Shown here one piece after another: positions 54,365 through 63,142 of a stretch of DNA of 64,000 nt (position 1 is its first letter; each line of letters opens with the position of its first letter). The DNA is taken from assembly GCF_002367995.1 (NCBI RefSeq), contig NZ_AP018207.1, positions 6,874,583-6,938,582 of the forward strand. The letters run 5' to 3'. The DNA is from Calothrix brevissima NIES-22 (GTDB lineage: Bacteria; Cyanobacteriota; Cyanobacteriia; Cyanobacteriales; Nostocaceae). The notes beneath the pieces were generated by a model. It worked only from the letters and a program-made list of their open reading frames with translations. It made no database searches and had not been told where the DNA came from. The translations under genes were made by a program, and so were the position numbers.

Positions 54365-55708
54365 GTGCTAAAAACGGAAATTTCTACATCTCACTCTGAT
54401 ACTACGGGCAATGCTGCCCAAGCCATTGCCACATTTGATGCTCAATCCTTAGCCTTACCAGGTACGCCTATTAGTCCTAGTCAGGCGACAATCAGTAAAA
54501 CTCCCTATATTGCGCCTCAAGCCGGATCGTTAACTCTTGAAGAAACGGCGATCGCTCATCAAGCTTGGTTATATTTCCAACGCAACTGGAATGAGCAAAC
54601 AGGCTTAGTTAATTCCCTTGATGGCGTGACTTCTGTGACCATGTCCGATCAAGCGGTGGCGATCGCAGCTTTAATTAGTGCTAGAGAACTCAAATTTGTC
54701 TCTGGATATGAATTTGAAGTCAAAATCGGTAGAATGCTGCAAACTCTAGCCTCTCTACCCTTGTATAAAGGCGAACTACCCAACAAAGTTTATAATTCTC
54801 AAACTTTAGTACCAATAAATTATGGTCAGCTAGAGCAAAAGCAAGAAATTGGCTGGTCAGCCATTGATATCGGACGCTTGGCCATTTGGTTGAAGATTTT
54901 AGGCACAAAATATCCCCAATTTCAACAGCAAACCGAAGCTATTTGGCAGCATTGGCAAGTACAACGCCTCACCAAAAACGGACAATTGTACGGTACTACC
55001 ATAATTAATGGTAAAGAACAGTACCACCAAGAAGGACGTTTAGGTTATGAAAATTATGCCGCCTTTGGGTTAAAACTTTGGGGATTACCTGTAAAGGAAG
55101 CTTTAAATTATCAGTCTCATGTCGCCTTTGTGAATCTTTACGGTAAAGGCGTACCCTATGACGAACGCAATCACGAAAATTCGGGAGCGAATAATTACGT
55201 TGTCAGCGAACCTTATATTCTCGATGGGATTGAAACCGGTTTTCAAACTGTACCAAAAGCTTACGCCGATAGAGTTTTAGCCGCCCAAGAAGCTCGTTAT
55301 TTAACGACAAAACAATTAACAGCCTTAACCGCCGACTATATAGATCGTCCTCCCTACTTTGTTTACAGTAGTTTGTTTGTGAATAAAGAACCTTGGGCGA
55401 CAATTACAGAAAATCTCGAAAAACACCATGATTTACGCTTTTTGAGTACCAAGGCGGCGATTGGCTGGCATGTATTGTATAACACTGCTTATACTCGTCA
55501 GCTATTTAATTTTGTCCAAAGAAATCTCATGTCTAATAAAGGCTGGTACAACGGCTTTTATGAATCTCTCAAGCAAATAAATCAAGCTTTAACAGCTAAT
55601 AATAACGGGCTAATTCTGGAGAGTTTGCTCTATAAATCTGTGGGACAACCATTGATTGTTTGGGCTGGGGTAAAATTGACACGTGGGGCGGCGAATAAGC
55701 CTGCTTAA
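54365..55708 (+). CDS. DUF3131 domain-containing protein
   Basis: The protein has 447 residues with a C-terminal-wide DUF3131-like alpha/alpha-toroid domain: EETAIAHQAWLYFQRNWNEQ, GLVNSLDGVTSVTMSDQAVAI read in parts, EIGWSAIDIGRLAIWLKILG, EGRLGYENYAAFGLKLWG, the Asp/Asn-rich segment YDERNHENSGANNYVVSEPY, and STKAAIGWHVLYNTAYT. Such domains resemble glycoside hydrolase-like toroids, and some occur with glycosyltransferases; activity is unproven. The GTG at 54365 is the only start before the conserved part that leaves the N-terminal 55 residues (Ser/Thr/Ala-rich, no clear signal). Followed after 84 bp by the cytochrome b-like gene. Confidence 0.82.
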   Translation: MLKTEISTSHSDTTGNAAQAIATFDAQSLALPGTPISPSQATISKTPYIAPQAGSLTLEETAIAHQAWLYFQRNWNEQTGLVNSLDGVTSVTMSDQAVAIAALISARELKFVSGYEFEVKIGRMLQTLASLPLYKGELPNKVYNSQTLVPINYGQLEQKQEIGWSAIDIGRLAIWLKILGTKYPQFQQQTEAIWQHWQVQRLTKNGQLYGTTIINGKEQYHQEGRLGYENYAAFGLKLWGLPVKEALNYQSHVAFVNLYGKGVPYDERNHENSGANNYVVSEPYILDGIETGFQTVPKAYADRVLAAQEARYLTTKQLTALTADYIDRPPYFVYSSLFVNKEPWATITENLEKHHDLRFLSTKAAIGWHVLYNTAYTRQLFNFVQRNLMSNKGWYNGFYESLKQINQALTANNNGLILESLLYKSVGQPLIVWAGVKLTRGAANKPA

Positions 55709-55792
55709 AAATTAGATCTATAGCTATTTGATGCAAGTTGTGAAATTATTTTGGAGGTAGGAAATAGACAATCACGGCTAGATCAAATATCT

Positions 55793-56392
55793 ATGAGTTC
55801 GACCATTCCCACGCAAAGAGGTAAGTTACCCAAACAAGCCATAGGGGCTAAGATTTTCCACACGGGAAATATTATTAGCTTATTTCTTATGCTTACCAGT
55901 GGACTACAAATTTACAATGCTAATCCGGTTTTTGGCGGGCGTGCAGGTTTACATATTCCGCCCATATTTACCTTAGGAGGTTGGTTAGCAGGAGGTAGAC
56001 ACTGGCATTTTTTTGCTATGTGGTTTTTTTCTATAAATTTATTGTGGTATGGAGTTTATATTTTAATTACCCGTCGTTGGCGACATCGATTTTTGGGTGG
56101 GAACGATATGAAAGCATTACAAAAAAGCCACAACTCCAAGCGGCTAATTTATGCTTGGCATCGCCTAGTATATACAGCGATTATTCCTATTTTGCTTATC
56201 GCTATATTTACAGGTGTAGGCATGTATAAACCTGCACAGTTTCCTTGGATAGTTAATTTATTTGGCAGTTGGCAAGGACTGCGAATTGCTCACTTTTGTT
56301 CAGTCCCAATAGTCATTGGATTTGCGATCGCTCATTCTCTACTAGGACGCAAAGCCGGGGGTGAGCAACTAACAGAATCGATGTTTTGGTGA
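55793..56392 (+). CDS. Cytochrome b561-type di-haem membrane protein
   Basis: The protein has 199 residues from ATG 55793, with four membrane helices and paired histidines like the cytochrome b subunit of Ni-Fe hydrogenase and formate/thiosulfate reductases. Helix 1 is KIFHTGNIISLFLMLTSGLQ, helix 2 follows GRHWHFFAMWFFSINLLWYG, helix 3 is WHRLVYTAIIPILLIAIFTG, and helix 4 is RIAHFCSVPIVIGFAIAHSLL. Histidines in helices 1, 2, 3 and 4 can bind two haems. A TTG at 55751 is possible, and GGAGG at 55752 suits neither start well. Such proteins usually pair with a molybdopterin oxidoreductase; none is adjacent. Confidence 0.8.
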   Translation: MSSTIPTQRGKLPKQAIGAKIFHTGNIISLFLMLTSGLQIYNANPVFGGRAGLHIPPIFTLGGWLAGGRHWHFFAMWFFSINLLWYGVYILITRRWRHRFLGGNDMKALQKSHNSKRLIYAWHRLVYTAIIPILLIAIFTGVGMYKPAQFPWIVNLFGSWQGLRIAHFCSVPIVIGFAIAHSLLGRKAGGEQLTESMFW

Positions 56393-56431
56393 ACTCAACA
56401 GCAAAAAGCGTGCAATTTGCGCCAAATCAAG

Positions 56432-56752
56432 TCATAATATCCATTCGGAGCTGCGTTCGCCTAAATCTAGGGGAATGCTCACAGCCTTGCCTAAGCGGGG
56501 ACGCTCCCTTGTCTGTGTAATAAATGTCTGTACCTGGGATGCTCCTCCTAAAGCATGGAGATAATTGGCAATGCTATCTAGATGGGCCTGGTACTCCTCT
56601 TCACTCAAAGGAAAAGAAGCCTGCTCTAGATATTTCCACATGACTTGGAGAAAGATTTTCCCTTGAGAGCGCCGCAGCTGCACATCGTAAGAATAGCCCC
56701 ATTTATCAACCAACAGTTGACGTAATTCCTGTCCTGTCATAGGTTGTCTCAA
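56432..56752 (-). CDS. DUF3067 family protein
   Basis: A 106-residue protein conserved in cyanobacteria and plant chloroplasts. The characteristic run TGQELRQLLVDKWGYSYDVQ, QGKIFLQVMWKYLEQASFPL, EYQAHLDSIANYLHALGG and RPRLGKAVSIPLDLGERSSEW is complete. No signal peptide, so it is probably cytosolic or stromal-side. It is divergent from petC, with 218 bp between start codons. This suggests a role in cytochrome b6f biogenesis or a shared promoter region; that is inference from position and phylogenetic spread. Confidence 0.85.
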   Translation of the reverse strand: MRQPMTGQELRQLLVDKWGYSYDVQLRRSQGKIFLQVMWKYLEQASFPLSEEEYQAHLDSIANYLHALGGASQVQTFITQTRERPRLGKAVSIPLDLGERSSEWIL

Positions 56753-56899
56753 TTAGAATTTACATTTAGTTATGATGTTAAGTTCCGTAACTCAAGTATG
56801 ATAAGGATATAAAGAAATGTAATGCTAACAGAAAAGATGCTAGAAATATCTTGGAACAGAGAAGTATGGCATTTTTGTGGGCATTAACATTTCGACTTA

Positions 56900-56932
56900 G
56901 ATAAGAGTTGCTCACCTACTAGTACTCTTATC
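56900..56932 (+). promoter_or_regulatory. Hairpin in the petC leader region
   Basis: GATAAGAGT and ACTCTTATC form a 9-bp stem around 15 nt, ending 38 bp before the petC ATG. It could be a leader structure or a dyad operator serving petC and the divergent DUF3067 gene. Confidence 0.4.
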
Positions 56933-56970
56933 AAAATGCTTAACAAAATACACGAAAGAGCGCGTAGATT

Positions 56971-57510
56971 ATGGCTCAATTTTCTGAATCAGCAGACGTG
57001 CCCGATATGGGGCGTCGTCAATTCATGAATCTGCTCACTTTTGGAACCGTCACTGGAGTGGCTCTGGGTGCATTGTATCCCGTGGTCAAGTATTTTATTC
57101 CACCAGCTAGTGGTGGCGCTGGTGGCGGTGCAACAGCAAAAGACGAACTGGGCAACGATGTGAGCGTCAGCAAATTTCTAGCAAGCCATAATGTAGGCGA
57201 TCGCGCCCTAGTTCAGGGACTCAAAGGCGACCCCACTTATCTTGTTGTAGAAAGCAAAGAAGCTATAGGTGATTACGGGATTAATGCTATCTGTACCCAC
57301 TTAGGTTGTGTTGTCCCCTGGAACGTAGCCGAGAACAAATTCAAATGTCCTTGTCATGGTTCCCAATATGACGCCACCGGTAAAGTTGTTCGCGGCCCAG
57401 CACCTAAGTCTTTGCCTTTGGCTCATACCACTGTACAAGACGATAAAGTCGTCATTAGTCCTTGGACTGAAACCGACTTCCGCACAGGCGAAGAACCTTG
57501 GTGGGCTTAA
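56971..57510 (+). CDS. petC: Cytochrome b6f complex Rieske iron-sulfur subunit
   Basis: The Rieske subunit transfers electrons from plastoquinol to cytochrome f. The protein has 179 residues: Tat-like uncleaved signal-anchor with twin Arg at 15-16 ([20 protein letters not shown]), Gly-rich hinge (SGGAGGGA), and soluble domain with cluster ligands in CTHLGC (108-113) and CPCHG (126-130). The C-terminal [11 protein letters not shown] is also typical. Followed by petA after 125 bp, the standard petCA operon order. This is the complex's main Rieske protein, unlike the shorter one at 11186. Confidence 0.97.
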   Translation: MAQFSESADVPDMGRRQFMNLLTFGTVTGVALGALYPVVKYFIPPASGGAGGGATAKDELGNDVSVSKFLASHNVGDRALVQGLKGDPTYLVVESKEAIGDYGINAICTHLGCVVPWNVAENKFKCPCHGSQYDATGKVVRGPAPKSLPLAHTTVQDDKVVISPWTETDFRTGEEPWWA

Positions 57511-57519
57511 TTATTTTAG

Positions 57520-57607
57520 TCAAAAGTCCATAGTCAAAAGTCCATAGTGTAAACCATTAACTATTGACTATTGACTATTGACCAATGACTAATGACTAAT
57601 GACTAAT
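57520..57607. repeat. Heptamer repeats inside the petC-petA spacer
   Basis: Units GTCAAAAGTCCATA (twice), then CTATTGA and GACTAAT heptamers fill most of the 125-bp spacer between petC and petA. They end just before the petA leader, so the transcribed operon contains this repeat RNA. Confidence 0.85.
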
Positions 57608-57635
57608 TCATGAGAGAATCGTTGCCCTTATAGAG

Positions 57636-58637
57636 ATGAGAAATGCTTCGATAATCGCGAGGTTAGCTCGCAATACCAGAGCAATAGTTAAAGTATTGCT
57701 CGTGGCGATCGCTACAGTGACATTCTACTTCACCAGCGATTTAGCTCTGCCCCAATCTGCTGCTGCCTATCCTTTTTGGGCCCAGCAAACCTATCCAGAA
57801 ACCCCCCGCGAACCTACTGGGCGAATTGTTTGCGCCAACTGTCACCTAGCTGCAAAGCCGACAGAAGTGGAAGTTCCCCAATCAGTTCTACCTGACACTG
57901 TGTTTAAAGCTGTGGTGAAAATCCCCTACGATACCAGCGTCCAGCAGGTAGGTGCTGATGGTTCTAAAGTCGGCTTAAACGTCGGTGCGGTATTGATGCT
58001 TCCCGAAGGCTTCAAAATTGCTCCCGAAGATCGCATTCCTGAAGAACTGAAAGAGGAAGTTGGCGATACTTACTTCCAAACCTACAGCGAAGAGAAAGAA
58101 AACGTTGTCATCGTCGGCCCCTTACCTGGCGAACAGTATCAGGAAATAATCTTCCCAGTTCTTTCCCCTAACCCCGCAACTGATAAAAATATCCACTTTG
58201 GTAAATATTCAGTGCATGTAGGTGGTAACCGGGGACGCGGACAAGTTTACCCAACTGGCGAAAAGAGCAATAACACCGTTTATAACGCTTCTGCTGCTGG
58301 TACAATCACCAAGATTGCTAAAGAAGAAGATGACGAGGGTAACCTCCAATATTTAGTGAGCATCCAAACCGAATCTGGTGAAGTTGTCACTGATACAATT
58401 CCTTTAGGCCCAGAATTAATTGTTTCTGAAGGACAAGCAGTAAAATCTGGTGATGCTTTGACAGATAATCCTAACGTTGGTGGATTTGGTCAAAGAGATG
58501 CAGAAATTGTATTGCAAGATGCTAATCGCATTAAATGGTTGATTGCATTCATCGCACTGGTGATGCTAGCTCAAGTCATGCTCGTCTTGAAGAAGAAGCA
58601 GGTTGAGAAAGTTCAAGCGGCTGAAATGAATTTCTAA
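57636..58637 (+). CDS. petA: Cytochrome f
   Basis: Cytochrome f is the c-type haem subunit of b6f, passing electrons to plastocyanin or cytochrome c6 (petJ, also in this window). The protein has 333 residues: signal peptide to about 44 (QSAAA), mature Tyr45 (AYPFWAQ), whose amino group is the unusual axial haem ligand, and haem site CANCH (66-70). The large lumenal domain contains [20 protein letters not shown] read in parts, and a C-terminal membrane anchor ([20 protein letters not shown]) is followed by a Lys-rich stromal tail. ATG 57636 is the first start after an in-frame-free spacer; the ATG at 57610 soon meets a stop. Confidence 0.97.
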   Translation: MRNASIIARLARNTRAIVKVLLVAIATVTFYFTSDLALPQSAAAYPFWAQQTYPETPREPTGRIVCANCHLAAKPTEVEVPQSVLPDTVFKAVVKIPYDTSVQQVGADGSKVGLNVGAVLMLPEGFKIAPEDRIPEELKEEVGDTYFQTYSEEKENVVIVGPLPGEQYQEIIFPVLSPNPATDKNIHFGKYSVHVGGNRGRGQVYPTGEKSNNTVYNASAAGTITKIAKEEDDEGNLQYLVSIQTESGEVVTDTIPLGPELIVSEGQAVKSGDALTDNPNVGGFGQRDAEIVLQDANRIKWLIAFIALVMLAQVMLVLKKKQVEKVQAAEMNF

Positions 58638-58662
58638 ATGATTTGCGAATTCATTTATTTTC

Positions 58663-58688
58663 AGACAGGCGTATCGCCTGTCTTTTTT
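58663..58688 (+). terminator. Intrinsic terminator of the petCA operon
   Basis: AGACAGGCG and CGCCTGTCT form a perfect 9-bp stem with a TAT loop, followed by TTTTTT, 25 bp after the petA stop. Confidence 0.92.
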
Positions 58689-58848
58689 ATTGCCGATCCT
58701 ACTGAAAGCACGCTCACAATCGCACTGTTGGGTGTGGATTACCCCACTTTTAATATCGGTATGCACGTTAGTTTGGATATTGCAATGTTTGTAACAAGAA
58801 AGTTATATTTATTTACATAAAGTTACAAAACTTAAGTAGAGGTTTGAA

Positions 58849-59082
58849 ATGACTATCTTAATTGCATTATTGGTTGTCGGTTGGGTAGCTGCTTCAGTTA
58901 TCGGTACCTTGGCTTATTTTTTAGGAGAGCAAAGCAAACCCATCCACGAGCGTAACTGGCGCTCAGATACTTTTGAAAAGTTGGCGAAGTCAATTACAGG
59001 ACAAGACATCGACTATAGCGATCGCACTCCTGCTTATGCCTATACAACGGATGCTTACACCAGTCGCAATCTACCTCAATAA
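58849..59082 (+). CDS. psb35: Small one-helix protein, Psb35-like (photosystem II assembly)
   Basis: A 77-residue protein with one N-terminal membrane helix (MTILIALLVVGWVAASVIGT, to about residue 25), followed by YFLGEQSKPIHERNWRSDTFEKLA and a Tyr/Thr-rich tail (RTPAYAYTTDAYTSRNLPQ). It matches, from memory, the Ssl2148/Psb35 family that stabilises the CP47 assembly module with high-light-inducible proteins in Synechocystis. ATG 58849; a leader of about 160 bp separates it from the petCA terminator, so it has its own promoter. A hairpin terminator follows. Family identity is moderately sure. Confidence 0.65.
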   Translation: MTILIALLVVGWVAASVIGTLAYFLGEQSKPIHERNWRSDTFEKLAKSITGQDIDYSDRTPAYAYTTDAYTSRNLPQ

Positions 59083-59119
59083 AAGTTAAGGTAGCGCATT
59101 AGCATGACAACAGATATAG

Positions 59120-59140
59120 CCCCCAAGGCATTATTGGGGG
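59120..59140 (+). terminator. Terminator-like hairpin after the Psb35-like gene
   Basis: CCCCCAA and TTGGGGG form a perfect 7-bp stem with a 7-nt loop, 37 bp beyond the stop codon. The tail TCTGACTTTA is weakly U-rich. Confidence 0.65.
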
Positions 59141-59297
59141 TCTGACTTTACAAAAACTTCAAATGATTGACGTTTTATGAAGAATATGTTAAATATATTA
59201 ATATAAGCTTACAAAGCTAAAAAATTTCAATATTTAGAACAACGACAACGCAGAAGAAAAATCTGACATTTGGGTATCTCGGAGTTTTCTTCTTTCA

Positions 59298-59331
59298 CCT
59301 CGGCTTCCACATCGGGCCGAGGTTTTATTTT
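59298..59331 (+). terminator. Intrinsic-type terminator hairpin
   Basis: CCTCGGC and GCCGAGG pair around 11 nt, followed by TTTTATTTT. It lies 215 bp after the Psb35-like stop with no ORF between it and the previous hairpin, so it may end a read-through transcript or a small RNA. Confidence 0.7.
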
Positions 59332-59336
59332 GGGTT

Positions 59337-59463
59337 TGTCAGTTGTCAGTTGTCAGTTGTCAGTTGTCAGTTGTCAGTTGTCAGTTGTCAGTTGTCAGTT
59401 GTCAGTTGTCAGTTGTCAGTTGTTAGTTGTCAGTTGTCAGTTGTCAGTTGTCAGTTGTCAGTA
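59337..59463. repeat. Heptamer array (GTCAGTT)n, about 18 copies
   Basis: 126 bp of GTCAGTT units with one GTTAGTT variant near 59420. A forward reading frame through it (VVSCQLSV repeated) is only the repeat translated. GACCAATGACTAATG repeats continue to 59557. Confidence 0.95.
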
Positions 59464-59640
59464 GCTAGTGCTGGGTAACTAATGACCAATGACTAATGAC
59501 TAATGACCAATGACCATTGACCAATGACCATTGACCAATGACCATTGACCATTGACCCAATTTCAGCAACTTCGGTATATACCCTAAAGACATTGGGCGA
59601 TAAGCAGGTAACAATTGATTCGTATTAAGCATCTGTAACC

Positions 59641-59685
59641 ACTCCAGACAGCTCCAGAAATCCTGAGAGACAATCTGGAGTTTCT
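59641..59685 (+). other. Hairpin with U-rich tail, possible terminator or small RNA end
   Basis: ACTCCAGA and TCTGGAGT form an 8-bp stem around 25 nt, followed by TTCTTTTAT. The loop contains a second CTCCAGA that could pair alternatively with TCTGGAG, allowing two mutually exclusive folds. No adjacent gene explains it. Confidence 0.4.
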
Positions 59686-60014
59686 TTTATGTAAGCTACA
59701 CAACATTTAAGCTATTTGCAGACGCGATCGCTTAGTTAGCAGGTCAATCGGGCGCATCAAAAATTACCTGCAACTAAGCTAGCACCACAATATGAAATTA
59801 CCTCTGCATTAAGTATTATATTTAACAAGACATCACTGTAACTTGTCAATTTCCTCGCAAAATGACACCAAGAGTAACTTTTTTAAGTAAAACTTCGCAA
59901 AGATTGTAACTTTTTCCCTGCATAATGTGTACTATGCCAGGAGATATCTTTCTTAAAGCCTAGTAGCCAACTACAAATAAGTAAAACCTATATAAAAGTG
60001 ATTAATAAGCCTGC

Positions 60015-63000
60015 ATGACTTATATTAAGAACGCTTTTGAAGAATTTCTTCCCAGTATCGAAGGTTTTGACCAATTACCCCAAGAGGAAATCGTCGAACT
60101 CGCGCAACAATTACAAGCGTGGCGCTACCGCATAGGTCAAAAAATTATCGGTAAGGAAGTTGTTCCTGACAAAATTACAATTATTTATGAAGGACAAGTA
60201 CGCCTTTTAGGATACGATCCGCAAACCCAAATGCCAATAACTTTGAGGTTATTGCAACCAGGAGAAGTACTAGGAGAAATCGGTTTTTTGCGTCAAGTGG
60301 GTTGTGAAACAGCGATCGCATCCACAGAAACAGTCTGTGTCACCTTAAGTACGGTTGAATACTTACGGCTGCTGTCTTCCTACCCAGCTTTTGCCAATGT
60401 GCGCAGAAATCGCCCCCATATTATTGAGATATTTGATGTCATTGGCTGGCAATTAGAAAAGCAAGCTTTAGCCAGTGCTAATCTCAAAGAACTATCAGAA
60501 CAAGCTTTACCCAAGGCGAAAGTAAATTACATCCCGCCAGGAAGAACCCGACTAAATCAACTCAATCATGACAGCGTTTGGTTTGTCAGTGGTAGTGGTT
60601 CAGTTGATAATTTAGCTACATGTTCGCGCTTGCAATTTAGTGATGGCGGAAACATTGAAGTCGAAGGGCCAAATGCCATCCGGATACTCGGTTTAGATCC
60701 GGCTAATTTGTATTTCCTCGAGGATGAGCCAGTACAAGAGCAGGTAACGACGATTCAGTCTCAGTCTCAGTCTATATCTCGCTCTCACTCGCAACCACGC
60801 TACTCACTTGAGTCAGTAGATATTCCCTACGCCTCTGTAGAAGAGGTTTCCCAACCAGCAGTAGGCTCCAAGGGTAAGCAAAAAAATCAGAAATTTCCCT
60901 TCTTTCGGGGAACTGGGGAGGTAAACACCACCTTTGCCTGTTTTCAGATGCTCTGCAAACACCTCAACATTCCCTTTCGGCGAGAAGTCGTGCGGCGCAT
61001 CTTAACAGAGCAAATGCGAAAACAGGGTACGCTCTCATATCAGCTTTGTGCTTACCTTTCAGAGTTAATTGGACTCAAAGCTCATCTAGTAGATATCCCT
61101 GTCAGCGCCATTACCAGGATTCCCACACCAGCATTGATTCGCTATGGTGATAGTTTTGCGGTTTTATATGCAGCCGATGCTAATTCTGTAGTGGTGGGTG
61201 TCCCATCTCAAGGGATTTTACGCTGCAAACCAGCTGAATTAGTCGCTGGTTTGGATGTGGATGAAAGCAAAATGCCGCCTCAAGTGCGGATATTGCTGGT
61301 AGCTGCTACTAAAGAAACACCTCAAGAGCGGTTCGGCTTGCGGTGGTTTATTCCCTATTTATCGCGCCACCGTCGCGTACTCATAGAAGTTTTTGTTGCT
61401 TCCTTCTTTGTGCAATTGGCTGCATTAGCTAATCCCCTAGTTATTCAGCTAATTATTGATAAAGTCATTGTCCAAAATAGCATTAATACGCTGAATGTTT
61501 TAGGGGTATTACTATTAGTAGTTGGCATATTTGAAGCCATACTAACTACCTTGCGGACATACTTATTTGTTGATACGACCAACCGCATTGATATGAGTTT
61601 GGGGTCGGAAATTATCGACCACTTACTGCGCTTACCACTGAGATATTTTGAAAAGCGACCAGTAGGTGAATTATCAACGCGAATTAACGAATTAGAAAAT
61701 ATCCGCCAATTTCTGACAGGTACAGCTTTAACGGTGGGATTAGATGCAGTATTTTCGGTGGTTTATATCATCGTCATGCTGTTTTACAGTTGGCAATTGA
61801 CACTGGTAGGTTTGGGGACAATTCCCGTCTTTGTGATTATCACCTTAATTGCTTCACCTACTGTTAGCAGACAGTTACGTAGTAAAGCCGAACGCAACTC
61901 CGAAACTCAATCTTATTTAGTTGAGGTGATGTCGGGGATTCAAACAGTAAAAGCGCAGAATATCGAATTGCGATCGCGCTTTTCTTGGCAAGAGCGTTAT
62001 GCAAAGTATGTGGCTGCTGGGTTTAAAACTGTGATCACCTCTACTCTAGCCAATTCTACGAGTAACTTTCTCAACAAACTCAGTAGTTTATTAGTGTTGT
62101 GGGTAGGTGCTTATTTAGTACTGAAAAATGAATTAACTCTTGGGGAATTAATCGCCTTTAGAATTATCTCTGGCTACGTTACCAGCCCAATATTACGTTT
62201 AGCGCAACTGTGGCAAAACTTCCAAGAAACCGCCTTATCTTTAGAGCGGTTAAGCGATATTGTTGATACACCCGAAGAAGCAGAAACTAATCGCGATAAC
62301 ATCCCCTTACCAGCAATTAAGGGAGCAGTCAAATATGAAAATGTTTCCTTCCGCTTTGCGCCTAGCGGGCCCTTACAACTGTCGAGTGTGAATGTGGACA
62401 TTCCCGCCGGACACTTTGTGGGAATTGTCGGTCAGAGTGGATCGGGTAAAAGTACGATGATGAAATTACTGCTGAGACTCTATGATATCGAGTCTGGGAG
62501 AATTCTCATCGATGGTTATGATATTTCCAAAGTAGAACTGTATTCCCTGCGGCGACAGCTGGGTGTAGTACCGCAAGATCCACTGTTATTTGATGGTACA
62601 GTGCAAGAAAATATTGCCTTAACTAATCCCGAAGCCACCACCGAAGAAATTATCGAAGCGGCTCGCATTGCTGTTGCCCATGACTTTATCATGGGATTGC
62701 CTAATGGTTACAATACCCGTGTGGGTGAACGAGGTGCAGCACTTTCTGGGGGACAAAGACAGAGAATTGCGATCGCGCGATCGGTTTTGCAACGACCAAA
62801 ATTATTAGTATTAGACGAAGCAACTAGTGCTCTCGATTACCCAACAGAAAGACAAGTCTGTCTGAACTTAGCTCAAGGCTTTAAAGGTAGTACGGTGTTT
62901 TTTATTACCCACCGCCTAAGTACTGTGAGTCATGCAGATAAAATTATCGTTATGGATAGCGGTAGGCTCAAAGAGGAAGGAAGCCATCAAGAGTTAATGG

Positions 63001-63053
63001 ATGCAAAAGGTCATTATTTTTACCTTTATCAGCAGCAAGAAGTCAATCTGTAA
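60015..63053 (+). CDS. Type I secretion ABC exporter with cNMP-binding-like and C39-like N-terminal domains
   Basis: A 1012-residue HlyB-type exporter. Domains in order: a cyclic-nucleotide-binding-like domain (about 15-150; VRLLGYDPQTQMPITLRLLQ, PGEVLGEIGFL), a Ser/Gln-rich linker (about 245-270), and a C39 peptidase-like domain (about 295-430). In the latter the region of the catalytic Cys reads NTTFACFQMLC (C309), but the catalytic His position is Ser380 (RYGDSFAVLY), so it is probably a non-cleaving, substrate-binding version. Six transmembrane segments (about 450-730) and an ABC ATPase with GQSGSGKST (806-814), LSGGQRQR (about 910) and LLVLDEATSALD follow. An HlyD adaptor gene follows after 89 bp. 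The outer-membrane channel and the secreted substrate are not in the window. Confidence 0.92.
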   Translation: MTYIKNAFEEFLPSIEGFDQLPQEEIVELAQQLQAWRYRIGQKIIGKEVVPDKITIIYEGQVRLLGYDPQTQMPITLRLLQPGEVLGEIGFLRQVGCETAIASTETVCVTLSTVEYLRLLSSYPAFANVRRNRPHIIEIFDVIGWQLEKQALASANLKELSEQALPKAKVNYIPPGRTRLNQLNHDSVWFVSGSGSVDNLATCSRLQFSDGGNIEVEGPNAIRILGLDPANLYFLEDEPVQEQVTTIQSQSQSISRSHSQPRYSLESVDIPYASVEEVSQPAVGSKGKQKNQKFPFFRGTGEVNTTFACFQMLCKHLNIPFRREVVRRILTEQMRKQGTLSYQLCAYLSELIGLKAHLVDIPVSAITRIPTPALIRYGDSFAVLYAADANSVVVGVPSQGILRCKPAELVAGLDVDESKMPPQVRILLVAATKETPQERFGLRWFIPYLSRHRRVLIEVFVASFFVQLAALANPLVIQLIIDKVIVQNSINTLNVLGVLLLVVGIFEAILTTLRTYLFVDTTNRIDMSLGSEIIDHLLRLPLRYFEKRPVGELSTRINELENIRQFLTGTALTVGLDAVFSVVYIIVMLFYSWQLTLVGLGTIPVFVIITLIASPTVSRQLRSKAERNSETQSYLVEVMSGIQTVKAQNIELRSRFSWQERYAKYVAAGFKTVITSTLANSTSNFLNKLSSLLVLWVGAYLVLKNELTLGELIAFRIISGYVTSPILRLAQLWQNFQETALSLERLSDIVDTPEEAETNRDNIPLPAIKGAVKYENVSFRFAPSGPLQLSSVNVDIPAGHFVGIVGQSGSGKSTMMKLLLRLYDIESGRILIDGYDISKVELYSLRRQLGVVPQDPLLFDGTVQENIALTNPEATTEEIIEAARIAVAHDFIMGLPNGYNTRVGERGAALSGGQRQRIAIARSVLQRPKLLVLDEATSALDYPTERQVCLNLAQGFKGSTVFFITHRLSTVSHADKIIVMDSGRLKEEGSHQELMDAKGHYFYLYQQQEVNL

Positions 63054-63142
63054 TGATTGAGTTATCAGTTATCAAACACACAATGTAATAACTGATAACT
63101 CTTAGATAAAAAACAATTACTAATTTACAATCTAAAGTCCCT

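Larger units (their letters stand above)
59083..60014. other. Long non-coding region 59.1-60.0 kb
   Basis: 930 bp before the exporter gene. It holds three hairpins (59120-59140, 59298-59331, 59641-59685), the GTCAGTT array and GACCAATGACCATT repeats (about 59478-59557), then AT-rich upstream DNA. Between hairpins there is room for a short non-coding RNA, but none can be named. Confidence 0.45.

Noticed and set aside
58638-58820. 60-codon frame directly after petA
   Set aside because: It runs through the intrinsic terminator hairpin and U-tract of petCA and has no recognisable product.
59270-59464. Open forward frame of 64 codons reading VVSCQLSV repeatedly
   Set aside because: It is the GTCAGTT heptamer array translated; the period 7 frame cycles through three phases and has no start context.
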